NCBI GenBank assembly: GCA_016713225.1
Contig: JADJPO010000002.1
Coordinates: forward strand, 434,001 to 498,000
Reading direction: 5' to 3'
DNA: 64,000 nucleotides
Source of the DNA: Kineosporiaceae bacterium
GTDB taxonomy: Bacteria > Actinomycetota > Actinomycetes > Actinomycetales > Kineosporiaceae
Positions 50,842 to 61,638 of this stretch are shown here, piece by piece. The stretch's first letter is position 1; the number at the start of each line of letters is the position of its first letter. The notes under the pieces are model-generated. The model was not told where the DNA came from. It saw only the letters and a program-made list of their open reading frames with translations, and searched no databases. A program made the position numbers and the translations under genes.

Positions 50842-51245
50842 CGGCTGCGGGTCGGTGTGACCGCGGCGATGGTCTGGCGCGCCGAGCGCATCGCGCGCTC
50901 GGGCGGCCCGACCCGAGAGACCCGGGACTTGCCGACGAGAACGAGGACGGCGGCCAGCAGCAGACACACCAGCGCCACCACCAGGAAGGCCAGCCACGGC
51001 GCCAGCCCCACGGCGACCAGGCCGTACCCGGCGGCGATGCTCAGCAGGATGCTCGCGAGCAGCCCCAGGTATCCGGCGGCGCCGAACAGACCCCCTGCCA
51101 CCGCCCCATTGCGTACGTCGGCCGCGATCTCGGCCTTCGCCAGCGCCATCTCTGCCCGCAGGATGGCGGACATGTCGTCGGTCGCCTGGGCCACGAGCTG
51201 GCCGAGCGTGCGTTCCTGGCTCGTGGCTGTCGTCGGCTCGGCCAT
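50838..51245 (-). CDS. Phage-holin-family (DUF1469-like) membrane protein
   Basis: A 135-residue protein with an N-terminal helix (RTLGQLVAQATDDMSAILRAEMALAKAEIAADVR) and two adjacent membrane spans (AAGYLGLLASILLSIAAGYGLVAVG and APWLAFLVVALVCLLLAAVLVLV). This is the pattern of the Phage_holin_3_6/DUF1469 family; it is not evidence of a phage. Matches M. tuberculosis Rv3669 next to ephE. GGAG lies before the ATG at 51245. Role unknown, perhaps membrane organisation. Confidence 0.82.
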   Translation of the reverse strand: MAEPTTATSQERTLGQLVAQATDDMSAILRAEMALAKAEIAADVRNGAVAGGLFGAAGYLGLLASILLSIAAGYGLVAVGLAPWLAFLVVALVCLLLAAVLVLVGKSRVSRVGPPERAMRSARQTIAAVTPTRSR

Positions 51246-51387
51246 CTCAACTCCTCCGCGTCGGACTCCCCTGCGCGTCGAGCCTACGGCCTGATCGACG
51301 TGGTGACCTCTCGGCAGTGCCCGGCGAAACCGTCTCGTTGTCCAGCGTCGAGCCCCGTCGAACGGCATCGAACGATGTCGAACGGCG

Positions 51388-52395
51388 TCAGTGACCGCTG
51401 ATCTGGTGGATGAACCGGCCGACCTCCGAACGCAGGTGTTCGGCCAGCCCGACGAGTCCGTCGTCCTCGGCGGCGCCGTCGCTGGAGCCACGGATCGAGG
51501 TGGCGATCCCGCCCACCTGCTGGTCCATGTCACGAATGCGTTGGGTGACCGCCTCCAGGGCGCGGATGGCCTCCGCTGCGGCCTCCTGGACGGCCTCGAC
51601 CCGCGTGATGATCGCCTCGCTGGACGACGTCGCCTCGTCGGCGAGCGCCTTCACCTCGGAGGCCACGACCGCGAAGCCCCGACCGGACCGGCCCGCCCGA
51701 GCCGCCTCGATGGTGGCGTTCAGGGCCAGCATGCGGGTCTGGACGGCGACCTGGGTGATCAGGTCGACGGCCCGGCGGATCTCCTGTGAGCTGGTGCGCA
51801 GCCCCTCGACGGTGTCGGTGACGCGCGAGGCGTCGTCCACCGCCTCACGGGCGAAGTCGACCACCCCGGCGGCGACGCCACCCATGGTGCCGGCCGACTC
51901 GGCGAGCTGGTCACAGACCTTCAACACGGCGCTGTCCAGCTCGGCCCCGAGCTCCTGGCGCTCGGCGCTCGACTCGGCGAGCTGCTGCTGCGACGTCTGC
52001 ATGGCCCGACGACCCTCGTCGATGATGCGGGCACTGTCGCCGAAGGCGCCTTGCAGGCCGGTCTGCAGCATGCGGCGGTAGGTCACCCCCTGGCTGACGC
52101 TGGACACCGCGGCGGCGCCCTCGCGGACGTAGGCGTCGATGATGTCGAGCAGCCGGTTGACGGCCGAGGAGGCGGCGTGGATGTCGGGGTCCTCGGTCTG
52201 GACGATGTAGCGGGGCTCCAGGTCGCCGTAGGACGCCGCCGTGCAGATCTTGGTCAGGCTCCGCAGCGCGGTCCGGACGTCCTTGTCCATCACCGGCACG
52301 ACCTTGGCCTGCTTGGCGCGTCGACGGGCCATGGAGGACATGGAGGACATGGAGGACGTGGAGGACGTGGACGGGGTCTTGGCCATCGGGTTCAC
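51388..52395 (-). CDS. Methyl-accepting chemotaxis protein, soluble, without sensory domain
   Basis: A 335-residue chemoreceptor signalling protein. The conserved hairpin tip is DLITQVAVQTRMLALNATIEAARAGRSGRGFAVVASEVKALADEATSSSEAI. No membrane span; before it lie a HAMP-like helical segment and the short Ser/Met-rich repeat SSTSSMSSMSSMARRRA (nine-base repeat CATGGAGGA at about 52330-52375). The start GTG 52395 overlaps the PAS gene's stop. The receptor is therefore split: PAS in the upstream gene, signalling module here. It implies a chemotaxis machinery elsewhere in the genome. Confidence 0.86.
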   Translation of the reverse strand: MNPMAKTPSTSSTSSMSSMSSMARRRAKQAKVVPVMDKDVRTALRSLTKICTAASYGDLEPRYIVQTEDPDIHAASSAVNRLLDIIDAYVREGAAAVSSVSQGVTYRRMLQTGLQGAFGDSARIIDEGRRAMQTSQQQLAESSAERQELGAELDSAVLKVCDQLAESAGTMGGVAAGVVDFAREAVDDASRVTDTVEGLRTSSQEIRRAVDLITQVAVQTRMLALNATIEAARAGRSGRGFAVVASEVKALADEATSSSEAIITRVEAVQEAAAEAIRALEAVTQRIRDMDQQVGGIATSIRGSSDGAAEDDGLVGLAEHLRSEVGRFIHQISGH

Positions 52396-52922
52396 GGGGT
52401 CACCGCCCAGATCAGCTCGTCGTAGGTCATGCCCTTGTCCCGCAGGAAGTCCATCAGGACCTCGGTCGAGGCCGCCATGCCCTCACGTGGGGTGGCGTGC
52501 GAGCGTTCCGCCTGACGCATCTTCTGGTAGAGCGGCACGACGGCGGCGATGGAGGCCGGGTGGGGTGCCCGCCGGTTGGAGTGGTAGCCGATCACCTGGC
52601 CCGAGCGGTTGAAGGTCGGGGTGACGTGGGCGAACACCCAGTAGTGGTCGCCGTTGTTGGCCATGTTGATCACATAGGCGAAGATCTCGCGCTTGGCGTC
52701 GATGGTGTCCCAGAGCAGCTTGAACACCGTCATGGGCATGTCCGGGTGGCGCACCAGGTTGTGCGGCTTGCCCAGCAACTCGTCCTGGCGGTAGCCACTG
52801 ATGGTGATGAAGACATCGTTGGCGTACGTGATCACACCTCGGGTGTCCGTCTTGGTGACGATGAAATCGTCCGCCGGTAGGTGTCGCTCGACACCCGTGG
52901 GCTCGATGGTGGCCTGACGCAC
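52392..52922 (-). CDS. PAS domain sensor protein (Aer-like)
   Basis: A 176-residue single PAS domain. GVITYANDVFITISGYRQDELLGKPHNLVRHPDMPMTVFKLLWDTIDAKREIFAYVINMANNGDHYWVFAHVTPTF is very close to the FAD-binding PAS of the Aer aerotaxis receptor. It is probably a redox or flavin sensor. A C-terminal extension (MAASTEVLMDFLRDKGMTYDELIWA) may dock on the receptor. First gene of the two-gene chemoreceptor unit, overlapping the MCP gene by four bases. Confidence 0.85.
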   Translation of the reverse strand: MRQATIEPTGVERHLPADDFIVTKTDTRGVITYANDVFITISGYRQDELLGKPHNLVRHPDMPMTVFKLLWDTIDAKREIFAYVINMANNGDHYWVFAHVTPTFNRSGQVIGYHSNRRAPHPASIAAVVPLYQKMRQAERSHATPREGMAASTEVLMDFLRDKGMTYDELIWAVTP

Positions 52923-53052
52923 CGGATGGACCCCTTCCCAGCTGCCCTTGGCGCGACCCGCGCCACGGATCGATGACCGTCGTGGTTGGGCGTCGGCTCA
53001 CCAGCGCATCACCTTGAGTCTCACCATCGTCCGGAGACCTCTGGCCGGGACG

Positions 53053-53090
53053 CAGATCGGCCCCCCGTGTGGTGCCGGGGGGCCGATCTG
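53053..53090. terminator. Hairpin terminator after acs
   Basis: CAGATCGGCCCCCCG (53053-53067), eight-base loop, CGGGGGGCCGATCTG (53076-53090): perfect 15-base arms. It lies between the acs stop (53115, minus strand) and the PAS gene start, and should terminate acs transcription. Confidence 0.75.
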
Positions 53091-53114
53091 GTGTTCGGGT
53101 CGAGCCGGTGAGGA

Positions 53115-55076
<1,962 letters not shown>

Positions 55077-55150
55077 GCGGTGGCCTCCATGGATCGGCAC
55101 GTGGCGGCAGCTCTCGGTGCGAAAGGCACCTGGATGACAGTGAACTAGCA

Positions 55151-55166
55151 CGTGAGGCTAGTCACG
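55151..55166. promoter_or_regulatory. Crp/GlxR-like site upstream of acs
   Basis: CGTGA-GGCTAG-TCACG: a dyad with the correct six-base spacing of the TGTGA-N6-TCACA consensus and only the outer bases altered. Centred about 82 bases upstream of the acs ATG. Also embedded in ACTAGC/GCTAGT arms (55144-55162). acs is a known CRP/GlxR-type target in related bacteria. Confidence 0.6.
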
Positions 55167-55236
55167 GTGTGAGCTGGGGAACAGGCCCTGTCGCCCAAGG
55201 ATGCCGGTCAGCGCGGCTGTCCCTGCGACGGACGGC

Positions 55237-56802
55237 TCAGGCGTCCGGTCGAGCGTCGGGCGTCGGTGCGGGTAGTCCACTCGTCAACCACGCCACCGCC
55301 TCTGCGGCGGACCAGCTCTGCGGGTCGCCGCCTCGCTGCGCGTTCTCGCCGTCCAGCTTGCGGGCACCGGTGAGGTCGGAGCCCAGGGTGACCAGCGGAA
55401 CCTCGCTGTACCCATCCTTGCGGTTCTGGCCCAGTCCGACGTCGGCCATCAGGGCGTTGCACAGGCAGTTCGACCCCTCGGCGCCGGCGGCGTCGCCCCC
55501 CTTGCGGGCGAAGACGTCCAGCGGCTCGGCGGGGCAGCGGTAGCCGATGTTCTCGCCGCGCACGTACGGCGTGCGCAGGTAGCCCAGGTCACACAGTCGT
55601 GGGCGGGCGGCGTACACCTCGGCGTCGGCCAGGGTGCCGGGCAGCTGGGCCACCTTGAACGGGAACCCGGTGGGCGAGGCACCTGCGCTGTTGCGCACCA
55701 CCAACGTGCCCTCGCGCAACTCACCGAGCAGCTTCTCGCGCAGGTCGTCGGCCAGCCCCGACTCGTGGCAGAGCGCGAACAGGGTGCCGACCTGGACGCC
55801 GGCCGCACCGAGTGACAGCGCCTCGGCCACCTTGTCGGGCTCGCCGTACCCACCCGCGAGCCAGAACGGCAGTCCGATCTTGGCGAGCATGCCGAGGTTG
55901 GCCTCGTCGCGCGGACCGTAGATCGGCTGGCCGTGCTCGTCCAGCTCCATCTGACCCCGGGGCGGGGCGCTGTGACCGCCGGCGGTCGGGCCCTCGACCA
56001 CGAAACCGTCGGGCTTGGTGGCCGGGTCGCGGGACAGGAACTGGGCCAGCACGTGGGAGGAGACGATCGCCAGGAACTGCGGACGGCGCGTCGTCGGCAG
56101 CGCCTCGCCCTCGCCCAGCAACGCGGCCGGGTCGAGGGTCTGCGGCATCGCCGATCCGCCCGAGACGTCGACGCTGATGGTGCCGGGGCGTCCGGCGGCC
56201 AGGTCGGTGAGCAACTGGGGGAGCTCGCGGGGGATGCCCGCGCCCATGAGCACGTAGTCCACGCCGGCCAGCACCGCGCCGTAGGCGGCACCCGGGGTCG
56301 CCATCTGCAGCTTCTCGAGGTAGTTGACCCCGACCAGGCCGGACATCTCGGCGTCCGGGCCGAGCAGATCGCTCGCCGGGTCGTCCGGCACCGGGTGGTG
56401 GCCGTACTTGGCCAGCCAGACCTCCACGAAGTTGCCCAGCACCGACAGGTCGTCGCTGTCGCGCTCGCTGTGGGTGCGGGCGGTGCCGTTCGGGCCGGTG
56501 TGGATCGCCAGCCGGGGCACCGGCAGGTAGGGCGCGCCGTCCAGCCCGTTCGGGCGGAAGTACTTGGTCAGTACCCGCTGCGCCAGCGCTCGCAGCGGGA
56601 AGTGCGCCACGGCGCGGCGCAGGTGGCCGGTGGGGTCGCCGTCCTGCAACCGGCGGGCGACGGAGGCGTCCAGCGCGGTGCCCGAGACGACGCCCAGCTG
56701 GCCGGACCGGGCGACGGCGTTGGCCAGCTGCCAGGACGACACCCCGACCCCCATGCCGCCCTGGATGACGACGGGCGGGCGTGCGGGGGCCTGTGCGGTC
56801 AT
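55237..56802 (-). CDS. PfaD-like / nitronate monooxygenase family flavoprotein
   Basis: A 521-residue FMN-dependent TIM-barrel protein. VVIQGGMGVGVSSWQLANAVARSGQLGVVSGTALD begins the barrel; EGPTAGGHSAPPRGQ is the flavin site; FWLAGGYGEPDKVAEALSLGAAGVQVGTLFALCHESGL follows. The C-terminal part has CDLGYLRTPYVRGENIGYRCPAEP and a Cys-bearing GSNCLCNALMADVG. Members annotated PfaD are enoyl reductases of fatty-acid/polyketide systems, but no synthase is near. ATG 56802. Probably a stand-alone oxidoreductase; its substrate is not known. Confidence 0.78.
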   Translation of the reverse strand: MTAQAPARPPVVIQGGMGVGVSSWQLANAVARSGQLGVVSGTALDASVARRLQDGDPTGHLRRAVAHFPLRALAQRVLTKYFRPNGLDGAPYLPVPRLAIHTGPNGTARTHSERDSDDLSVLGNFVEVWLAKYGHHPVPDDPASDLLGPDAEMSGLVGVNYLEKLQMATPGAAYGAVLAGVDYVLMGAGIPRELPQLLTDLAAGRPGTISVDVSGGSAMPQTLDPAALLGEGEALPTTRRPQFLAIVSSHVLAQFLSRDPATKPDGFVVEGPTAGGHSAPPRGQMELDEHGQPIYGPRDEANLGMLAKIGLPFWLAGGYGEPDKVAEALSLGAAGVQVGTLFALCHESGLADDLREKLLGELREGTLVVRNSAGASPTGFPFKVAQLPGTLADAEVYAARPRLCDLGYLRTPYVRGENIGYRCPAEPLDVFARKGGDAAGAEGSNCLCNALMADVGLGQNRKDGYSEVPLVTLGSDLTGARKLDGENAQRGGDPQSWSAAEAVAWLTSGLPAPTPDARPDA

Positions 56803-56986
56803 GGATGACACCTTCTGGGCACTCGAAGGGGGTGGACGGCGGTGCAGCGGGGCCCGCCGCGAACGGTGGGCTCCACCGCATTGTCGGGGACGGCGGGTGC
56901 CTGCGTCCCCGAGACAGGCTACGCAACCGTAACCTGATTCGCCGCCACTGCCGACTTCACCTGGTTCGGGCGGGCGCCGGGCTGGC

Positions 56987-57110
56987 ACCGCGCTCATCCC
57001 GGACGAGCGCAACGTGACATCGCGCTCATCCCGGACGAGCGCAATGTCACGTCACGCTCGCTGGACGAGTGCAACGTGACATCGCGCTCACCGGGGACGA
57101 GCGTGATGTG
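56987..57110. repeat. Four tandem 30-32-base repeats of the GACGAGCGCAA family
   Basis: Units begin at 56987, 57019, 57051 and 57081. The consensus starts CGCGCTCATCCCGG and continues GACGAGCGCAACGTGACAT; each contains a short dyad. The same core makes the long inverted repeat at 34550-34634. They lie in the gap between the PfaD-like gene start (minus strand) and the symporter end. Non-coding. Confidence 0.75.
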
Positions 57111-57122
57111 GGGGCAAACGGG

Positions 57123-57166
57123 CCGGTGGCCGGCGCGCGTCGGGAGGCACGCACACCGGCCACCGG
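57123..57166. terminator. Hairpin terminator after actP
   Basis: CCGGTGGCCGG (57123-57133) pairs with CCGGCCACCGG (57156-57166) around a 22-base loop. It lies 18 bases past the symporter stop (57184, minus strand), positioned to end the DUF485-actP transcript. Confidence 0.65.
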
Positions 57167-57183
57167 GGTCGGGATGTGTGACG

Positions 57184-58848
57184 TCAGTGCGAGACGGCCT
57201 TCTCGGCGCCGGCACCGGTGAGCGAACGAACCTCCATCTCGGCGTTCTTCGCCAGGTCCGGCTGCTCCTTGCTGGTGACCGATCCCAGCCAGCCCAGGAA
57301 GAAGGCCAGCGGGACCGAGACCAGACCCGGGTTCTCCAGCGGGAACCAGCTGAAGTCGATGCTCGGGTCGGTGATCATCGACGCGCTCACCTTGGCCGGG
57401 GCCACGGGGGCCTTGCCGGACACGACGGGCGAGAAGATGATCAGGGTCAGCGACGAGATGAGACCGCCATAGATGCTCCACACCGCGCCGCGGGTGGTGA
57501 ACTTCTTCCAGAACAGCGAGTACAGGATCGTCGGCAGGTTCGCCGACGCCGCCACCGCGAAGGCCAGGGCCACGAGGAAGGCGATGTTCTGGTCCTTGGC
57601 GAGCATGCCACCGAAGATGGCGATGACACCGATGACGACGGCGGTGATGCGGGCCACCCGGACTTCGTCGTCCGGGTTGATCTGCCCCTTCTTGATCACG
57701 GTGGAGTAGATGTCGTGAGCGAAGGACGCCGAGGCGGCGATCGTCAGACCCGCCACCACCGCCAGGATCGTCGCGAAGGCGACACCGGAGATGACGCCGA
57801 GGAAGATCTCGCCGCCGAGTTCGAAGGCGAGCAGCGGGGCTGCCGCGTTGGCCTTGCCGGGGGCGGCGTTGATGGCCTTGGTGCCGACCAGCTCCATGGC
57901 GCCGTAGCCCAGGGTCAGGGTGAACAGGTAGAACAGGCCGATCAGCCAGATCGCCCAGACCACGCTGCGGCGGGCCTCCTTGGCGGTAGGCACGGTGTAG
58001 AACCGCATCAGCACGTGCGGCAGACCCGCGGTGCCGAGCACCAGGGCGATCGACAACGAAATGAAGTCGATCTTGGAGAGTGTGGTCTTACCGTACTTCA
58101 GGCCGGGCTCGAGGAACTTGTGCGCCGGGGTCGCCTTGGCGGCCTCCTCCGAGGCGCGGGCCGCACCCTCGCCGAGCAGCGAGGACAGGTTGAACCCGAA
58201 CTTGCCCAGCACCCAGACCGACATGATGGCCGCACCGGCGATCAGCAGTCCGGCCTTGATGATCTGCACCCAGGTGGTGCCCTTCATGCCACCGACCAGG
58301 ACGTAGGTGATCATGAGGACGCCGACGATGGCGATGGTGATGTTCTGCGCGGCAGCGCCGGAGACACCGAGCAGCAGGTTGACCAGACCGCCGGCGCCGG
58401 CCATCTGGGCCAGCAGGTAGAACAACGAGATGGCCAGGGTCGACACTGCGGCCGCGGTGCGCACCGGGCCCTGACGCAGTCGGAAGGACAGCACGTCGGC
58501 CATCGTGAACTTGCCGGTGTTGCGCAACAGCTCGGCGACCAACAGCAGGGCGACGAGCCAGGCCACGAGGAAGCCGATGGAGTACATGAAGCCGTCGTAG
58601 CCGGTGGTGGCGATGGCGCCGGCGATCCCCAGGAACGAGGCTGCCGACAAGTAGTCACCGGCGATGGCTATGCCGTTCTGGCGCCCGGAGAAGGCGCGGC
58701 CGCCGGCGTAGTAGTCCGCCGCGCTCTTGTTCTGCTTCGAGACGCGGATGACGATGGCCAGGGTGAACAGCACGAACAGGATAAAGATCGAGATGTTGAC
58801 CTTCGGGTTGCCGACGCTGGATGCGGCGAGGAACGAACCGGCGGTCAT
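57184..58848 (-). CDS. actP: Cation/acetate symporter (SSS family)
   Basis: A 554-residue sodium:solute symporter with about 13 spans. SSS signatures include AGDYLSAASFLGIAG, AQMAGAGGLVNLLLG, TAGLPHVLMRFYTVPTAKEARRSVVWAIW and FAVAASANLPTILYSLFWKKFTTRGAVWSIYG. The N-terminus and length match ActP-type acetate permeases. It is coupled to the DUF485 gene by a four-base overlap, the classic yjcH-actP arrangement, and both are near acs. Acetate uptake under Crp control is likely. Confidence 0.9.
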   Translation of the reverse strand: MTAGSFLAASSVGNPKVNISIFILFVLFTLAIVIRVSKQNKSAADYYAGGRAFSGRQNGIAIAGDYLSAASFLGIAGAIATTGYDGFMYSIGFLVAWLVALLLVAELLRNTGKFTMADVLSFRLRQGPVRTAAAVSTLAISLFYLLAQMAGAGGLVNLLLGVSGAAAQNITIAIVGVLMITYVLVGGMKGTTWVQIIKAGLLIAGAAIMSVWVLGKFGFNLSSLLGEGAARASEEAAKATPAHKFLEPGLKYGKTTLSKIDFISLSIALVLGTAGLPHVLMRFYTVPTAKEARRSVVWAIWLIGLFYLFTLTLGYGAMELVGTKAINAAPGKANAAAPLLAFELGGEIFLGVISGVAFATILAVVAGLTIAASASFAHDIYSTVIKKGQINPDDEVRVARITAVVIGVIAIFGGMLAKDQNIAFLVALAFAVAASANLPTILYSLFWKKFTTRGAVWSIYGGLISSLTLIIFSPVVSGKAPVAPAKVSASMITDPSIDFSWFPLENPGLVSVPLAFFLGWLGSVTSKEQPDLAKNAEMEVRSLTGAGAEKAVSH

Positions 58849-59186
58849 CGGGTGCCTCCCTCGATGCGCTCACGCAGGACGGTTGCTGCCGGGTCGAACA
58901 CCTTGTCGGCCCACCGGGTGTACCAGGTGGTGATCGCGAACGTGGTGACGAACTGCAGCAGGCCGAGAACCAAGCCGATGTTGATGTTGCCTGCGACCTT
59001 GGTCGACATGAAGCCGGGGGCGAAGGCGGCCAGGAGGACGTAGGCGAAGTACCAGATGAGGAACAGAGCCGTCACCGGGAACACGAACTTGCGGAAGGTG
59101 GACCGCAACTGCGCGAACTCGGGGGTGGCCTGCACCTCCTCGTAACTCGTGCCGCCCGAAGGTCGGCGAGGATGCGTCGTAGACAC
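58845..59186 (-). CDS. DUF485 membrane protein (YjcH-like)
   Basis: A 113-residue DUF485 protein with two spans (FVFPVTALFLIWYFAYVLLAAFAPGFM and NINIGLVLGLLQFVTTFAITTWYTRWADKVFDP). The YEEVQATPEFAQLRSTFRKFVFP segment is the family hallmark. GTG 59186 has GGGAGG five bases upstream. Partner protein of ActP, function unclear. A Crp-like site lies 105 bases upstream. Confidence 0.9.
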   Translation of the reverse strand: MSTTHPRRPSGGTSYEEVQATPEFAQLRSTFRKFVFPVTALFLIWYFAYVLLAAFAPGFMSTKVAGNINIGLVLGLLQFVTTFAITTWYTRWADKVFDPAATVLRERIEGGTR

Positions 59187-59290
59187 GAGACCTCCCTCTC
59201 GCGGGCACCCGCGCAGGTCCGGAGGCTCCGGGATGCTGGCGAGTAACCCTGCAGAATGGACGCGCCGGATGGCGCACGTGGGTGGAGCAG

Positions 59291-59306
59291 TGTGACTGGC
59301 CTCACT
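59291..59306. promoter_or_regulatory. Crp/GlxR-like site upstream of DUF485-actP
   Basis: TGTGA-CTGGCC-TCACT: nearly perfect TGTGA-N6-TCACA. It lies about 105-120 bases before the DUF485 GTG. The region 59187-59436 has no gene. With the acs site, it suggests one Crp regulon for acetate use. Confidence 0.6.
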
Positions 59307-59436
59307 GTGTTGGAGGAACTTTGGTCCTGGGAAGCCCCGGGGGGTCCGCGGCGTCCAGCGGTGCTGCAGGTTCGATGTGCGGGACGTCACGATGCGTTCA
59401 ATGGGCGAGGTTCTGCGCCAAGTGGTCCAGGTCTCT

Positions 59437-61200
59437 TCAGCGACCGGTTACGGCGTCCCCGCCGGGCCCGGCGTGCAGCCCGAGGCCCTCGGGGGCGTGC
59501 AGCCGCACCAGGACACGCGCTGCGTCCGGTGGAGCGGTACGCCGTGTGGCCAGTGAGACGCCCACCATGAGCGCGAAGGCGATCGGCACCGACCAGGCGG
59601 CCGGTTGGGCCAGCAGTGCGTTCGCCAATCGGGACGACGTCCCGCCCGCGATGGTGATCAGAGTGGCGGCCACGGCGAGGGTGCCACCGACCACCAGACC
59701 GACCTGGGCGCCCATGCGGGTCAGACCACGCCACCAGATGCCGAGCACCAACAGCGGGCAGAAGGTCGAGGCCGCGACGGCGAAGGCCAACCCCACGGTG
59801 TCGGCGATACTCACCTTGATCGTGATCGCCGAGAGGGCCGCCGGCACCACCACGGCGATCAACGAGCCGATCCGGAAGCCCTGCACGCTGGTACGCAGCC
59901 GTCCGCGCAGCAGATCCTGACTGAGCACGCCGGCGACCGAGACGGTCAGCCCGCTCGAGGTCGACAGGAAGGCGGCGAAGGCTCCTGCGGTGACCAGGGC
60001 GGTGAGGATCTCGGCCCAGGGGTGACCCACCATGCGGCTGGGCAGCAGGAGCACGACCGCGTCCGTGCGCCCGGTCAGTAGCAGTTCAGGGGTGTAGAGC
60101 CGCCCGAGCGCCCCGTAGAACGGCGGGAACAGGTAGAACAACCCGAGCAGCGGGATCACGGCCAGCGTGGTGCGCCGGGCGGCGCGGCCGGTGGGGTTGG
60201 TGTAGAAGCGCACCAGCACGTGCGGCAGGCCCATGGTGCCGAACAGCAGGGCCAGCAGCAGCGAGTACACCCGGTACAGCGGGTACTCGCGTCCACCGGC
60301 GCCCGAGGACGGCGTGACCCAGTCCTGGCCGTCGCTGACGTCGATCCCGTGGGCGTGCGGTACCGGTGCCCCGGCCGGCAGGGTGACCTGGGTGCCGCGG
60401 GCGAGGTCGACCTCGCCGGCCTCCCACCGCATCGGTCCGTCGACGGCGGTGCCGTTCACCACGCCGTCCACCTGCACGGTGATCGGGTAGGTGACCCGCA
60501 CCCGCAGGCTCTCGGGGACGGTGACGCTGGTCTGGGTGCTCACCCGGGGTACGGCGGGGCCGGCGGGATCGGGGGCGCCGTCGGCTCGCCACACGAAGAT
60601 CAGGATGATCAGCGGGATCGAGATCGCGGTGAGCTTCAACCAGAACTGGAACGCCTGCACGAAGGTGATCGAGCGCATGCCGCCCGCCACCACGTTGATG
60701 AGCACGATGACCGAGACCAGCGTGCCACCGAGCCAGCTCGGGGCGCCGGTGACGGTGCGCAACGCCAGACCCGAGGCGTGGAACTGCGCCAGCAGGTAGA
60801 GCCATCCGATGCCGACGACCAGGGTCGAGGACATTCGACGCACGCTCAGCGACCCCAGGCGGATCTCGGCGAAGTCCGGCAGCGTGTAGGCGCCCGAGCG
60901 GCGCAACGGGGCGGCGACCAGGGCCAGCAGCACCAGGTACCCGGCGGTGTAGCCGAGCGGGTACCAGAGGATGTCGCCGCCGTAGGCCAGGGTCAGGCCG
61001 GCGATGCCGAGGAAGCTGGCCGCCGACAGGTACTCCCCGCCGATCGCGGACGCGTTCCACAACGGGCTGACCGCGCGGCTGGCGACATAGAAGTCGGACG
61101 TCGTGCGCGACAGCCGCAACCCCAGCGTGCCGACCCCCAGGGTCGCCACCCCGACCAGGATCAGGGCGGCCACGGCCGGCCAGGCCGGGAACGAGGTCAC
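59437..61200 (-). CDS. Sodium/solute symporter with large external loop
   Basis: A 587-residue SSS-family transporter: SAIGGEYLSAASFLGIAGLTLAYGG, ILWYPLGYTAGYLVLLAL, GTMGLPHVLVRFYTNPTGRAARRTT and SSGLTVSVAGVLSQDLLRG. An insertion of about 100 residues (SVTVPESLRVRVTYPITVQVDG to DWVTPSSGAGGREYP) between spans looks like a folded external domain; it is absent from ActP. The GTG at 61200 overlaps the stop of the upstream small membrane gene. Substrate unknown; related systems are controlled by LytTR two-component regulators, as the gene order suggests. Confidence 0.85.
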   Translation of the reverse strand: MTSFPAWPAVAALILVGVATLGVGTLGLRLSRTTSDFYVASRAVSPLWNASAIGGEYLSAASFLGIAGLTLAYGGDILWYPLGYTAGYLVLLALVAAPLRRSGAYTLPDFAEIRLGSLSVRRMSSTLVVGIGWLYLLAQFHASGLALRTVTGAPSWLGGTLVSVIVLINVVAGGMRSITFVQAFQFWLKLTAISIPLIILIFVWRADGAPDPAGPAVPRVSTQTSVTVPESLRVRVTYPITVQVDGVVNGTAVDGPMRWEAGEVDLARGTQVTLPAGAPVPHAHGIDVSDGQDWVTPSSGAGGREYPLYRVYSLLLALLFGTMGLPHVLVRFYTNPTGRAARRTTLAVIPLLGLFYLFPPFYGALGRLYTPELLLTGRTDAVVLLLPSRMVGHPWAEILTALVTAGAFAAFLSTSSGLTVSVAGVLSQDLLRGRLRTSVQGFRIGSLIAVVVPAALSAITIKVSIADTVGLAFAVAASTFCPLLVLGIWWRGLTRMGAQVGLVVGGTLAVAATLITIAGGTSSRLANALLAQPAAWSVPIAFALMVGVSLATRRTAPPDAARVLVRLHAPEGLGLHAGPGGDAVTGR

Positions 61201-61625
61201 TGCTGGTCCACGATCTCGCCGAAGTCCCGCTCGGCGCGGTCGGCCGCCCGCACCAGCCACAGGGCACCCAGGGTCAGCGCCGGGTAGGCCACCACGCCGA
61301 CGATCAGCCACGGCAGCGGGACCCTCGCGAATCGCACCGCCGACAGGCCCGGCTGCCAGGCGAACAACAGTGGCAGCGCAATCAGCACCAGCAGCATCAC
61401 GGCGATGACCGTGAAGGCCAGGCGCAACTGCGAGCGCACCAACGAGCGCATGTAGACCTCACCGAGATAGGTCTGCTCGTCGATCTCGTTGGCGGCCGAT
61501 CGGGCCGGCGGCCGGGTGGTGGTTCCCATGCGAGGACTGGTGACCCGAACCCGTTGGGGCCGTGCGGATCCGGTCAGGCGCACCGGGCGCGGGACGCCGT
61601 AGCGGGGGGTGCCGCCGCGGCTCAC
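61197..61625 (-). CDS. Small two-span membrane protein (DUF485-like partner)
   Basis: A 142-residue protein (GTG 61625; ATG 61529 is an alternative that shortens it to 110). NEIDEQTYLGEVYMRSLVRSQLRLAFTVIAVMLLVLIALPLLFAW is the first span with a cytosolic start, and LPWLIVGVVAYPALTLGALWLVRAADRAERDF the second. It is the counterpart of DUF485 for the second symporter: same position, size and topology. Four-base overlap with the symporter. Function unknown. Confidence 0.75.
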   Translation of the reverse strand: MSRGGTPRYGVPRPVRLTGSARPQRVRVTSPRMGTTTRPPARSAANEIDEQTYLGEVYMRSLVRSQLRLAFTVIAVMLLVLIALPLLFAWQPGLSAVRFARVPLPWLIVGVVAYPALTLGALWLVRAADRAERDFGEIVDQQ

Positions 61626-61638
61626 CGCGCCGCCCTGC

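Noticed and set aside
50838..51245. Prophage remnant based on the holin-like gene
   Set aside because: The family name is misleading; the gene matches Rv3669 in a conserved chromosomal block and no other phage gene is present.
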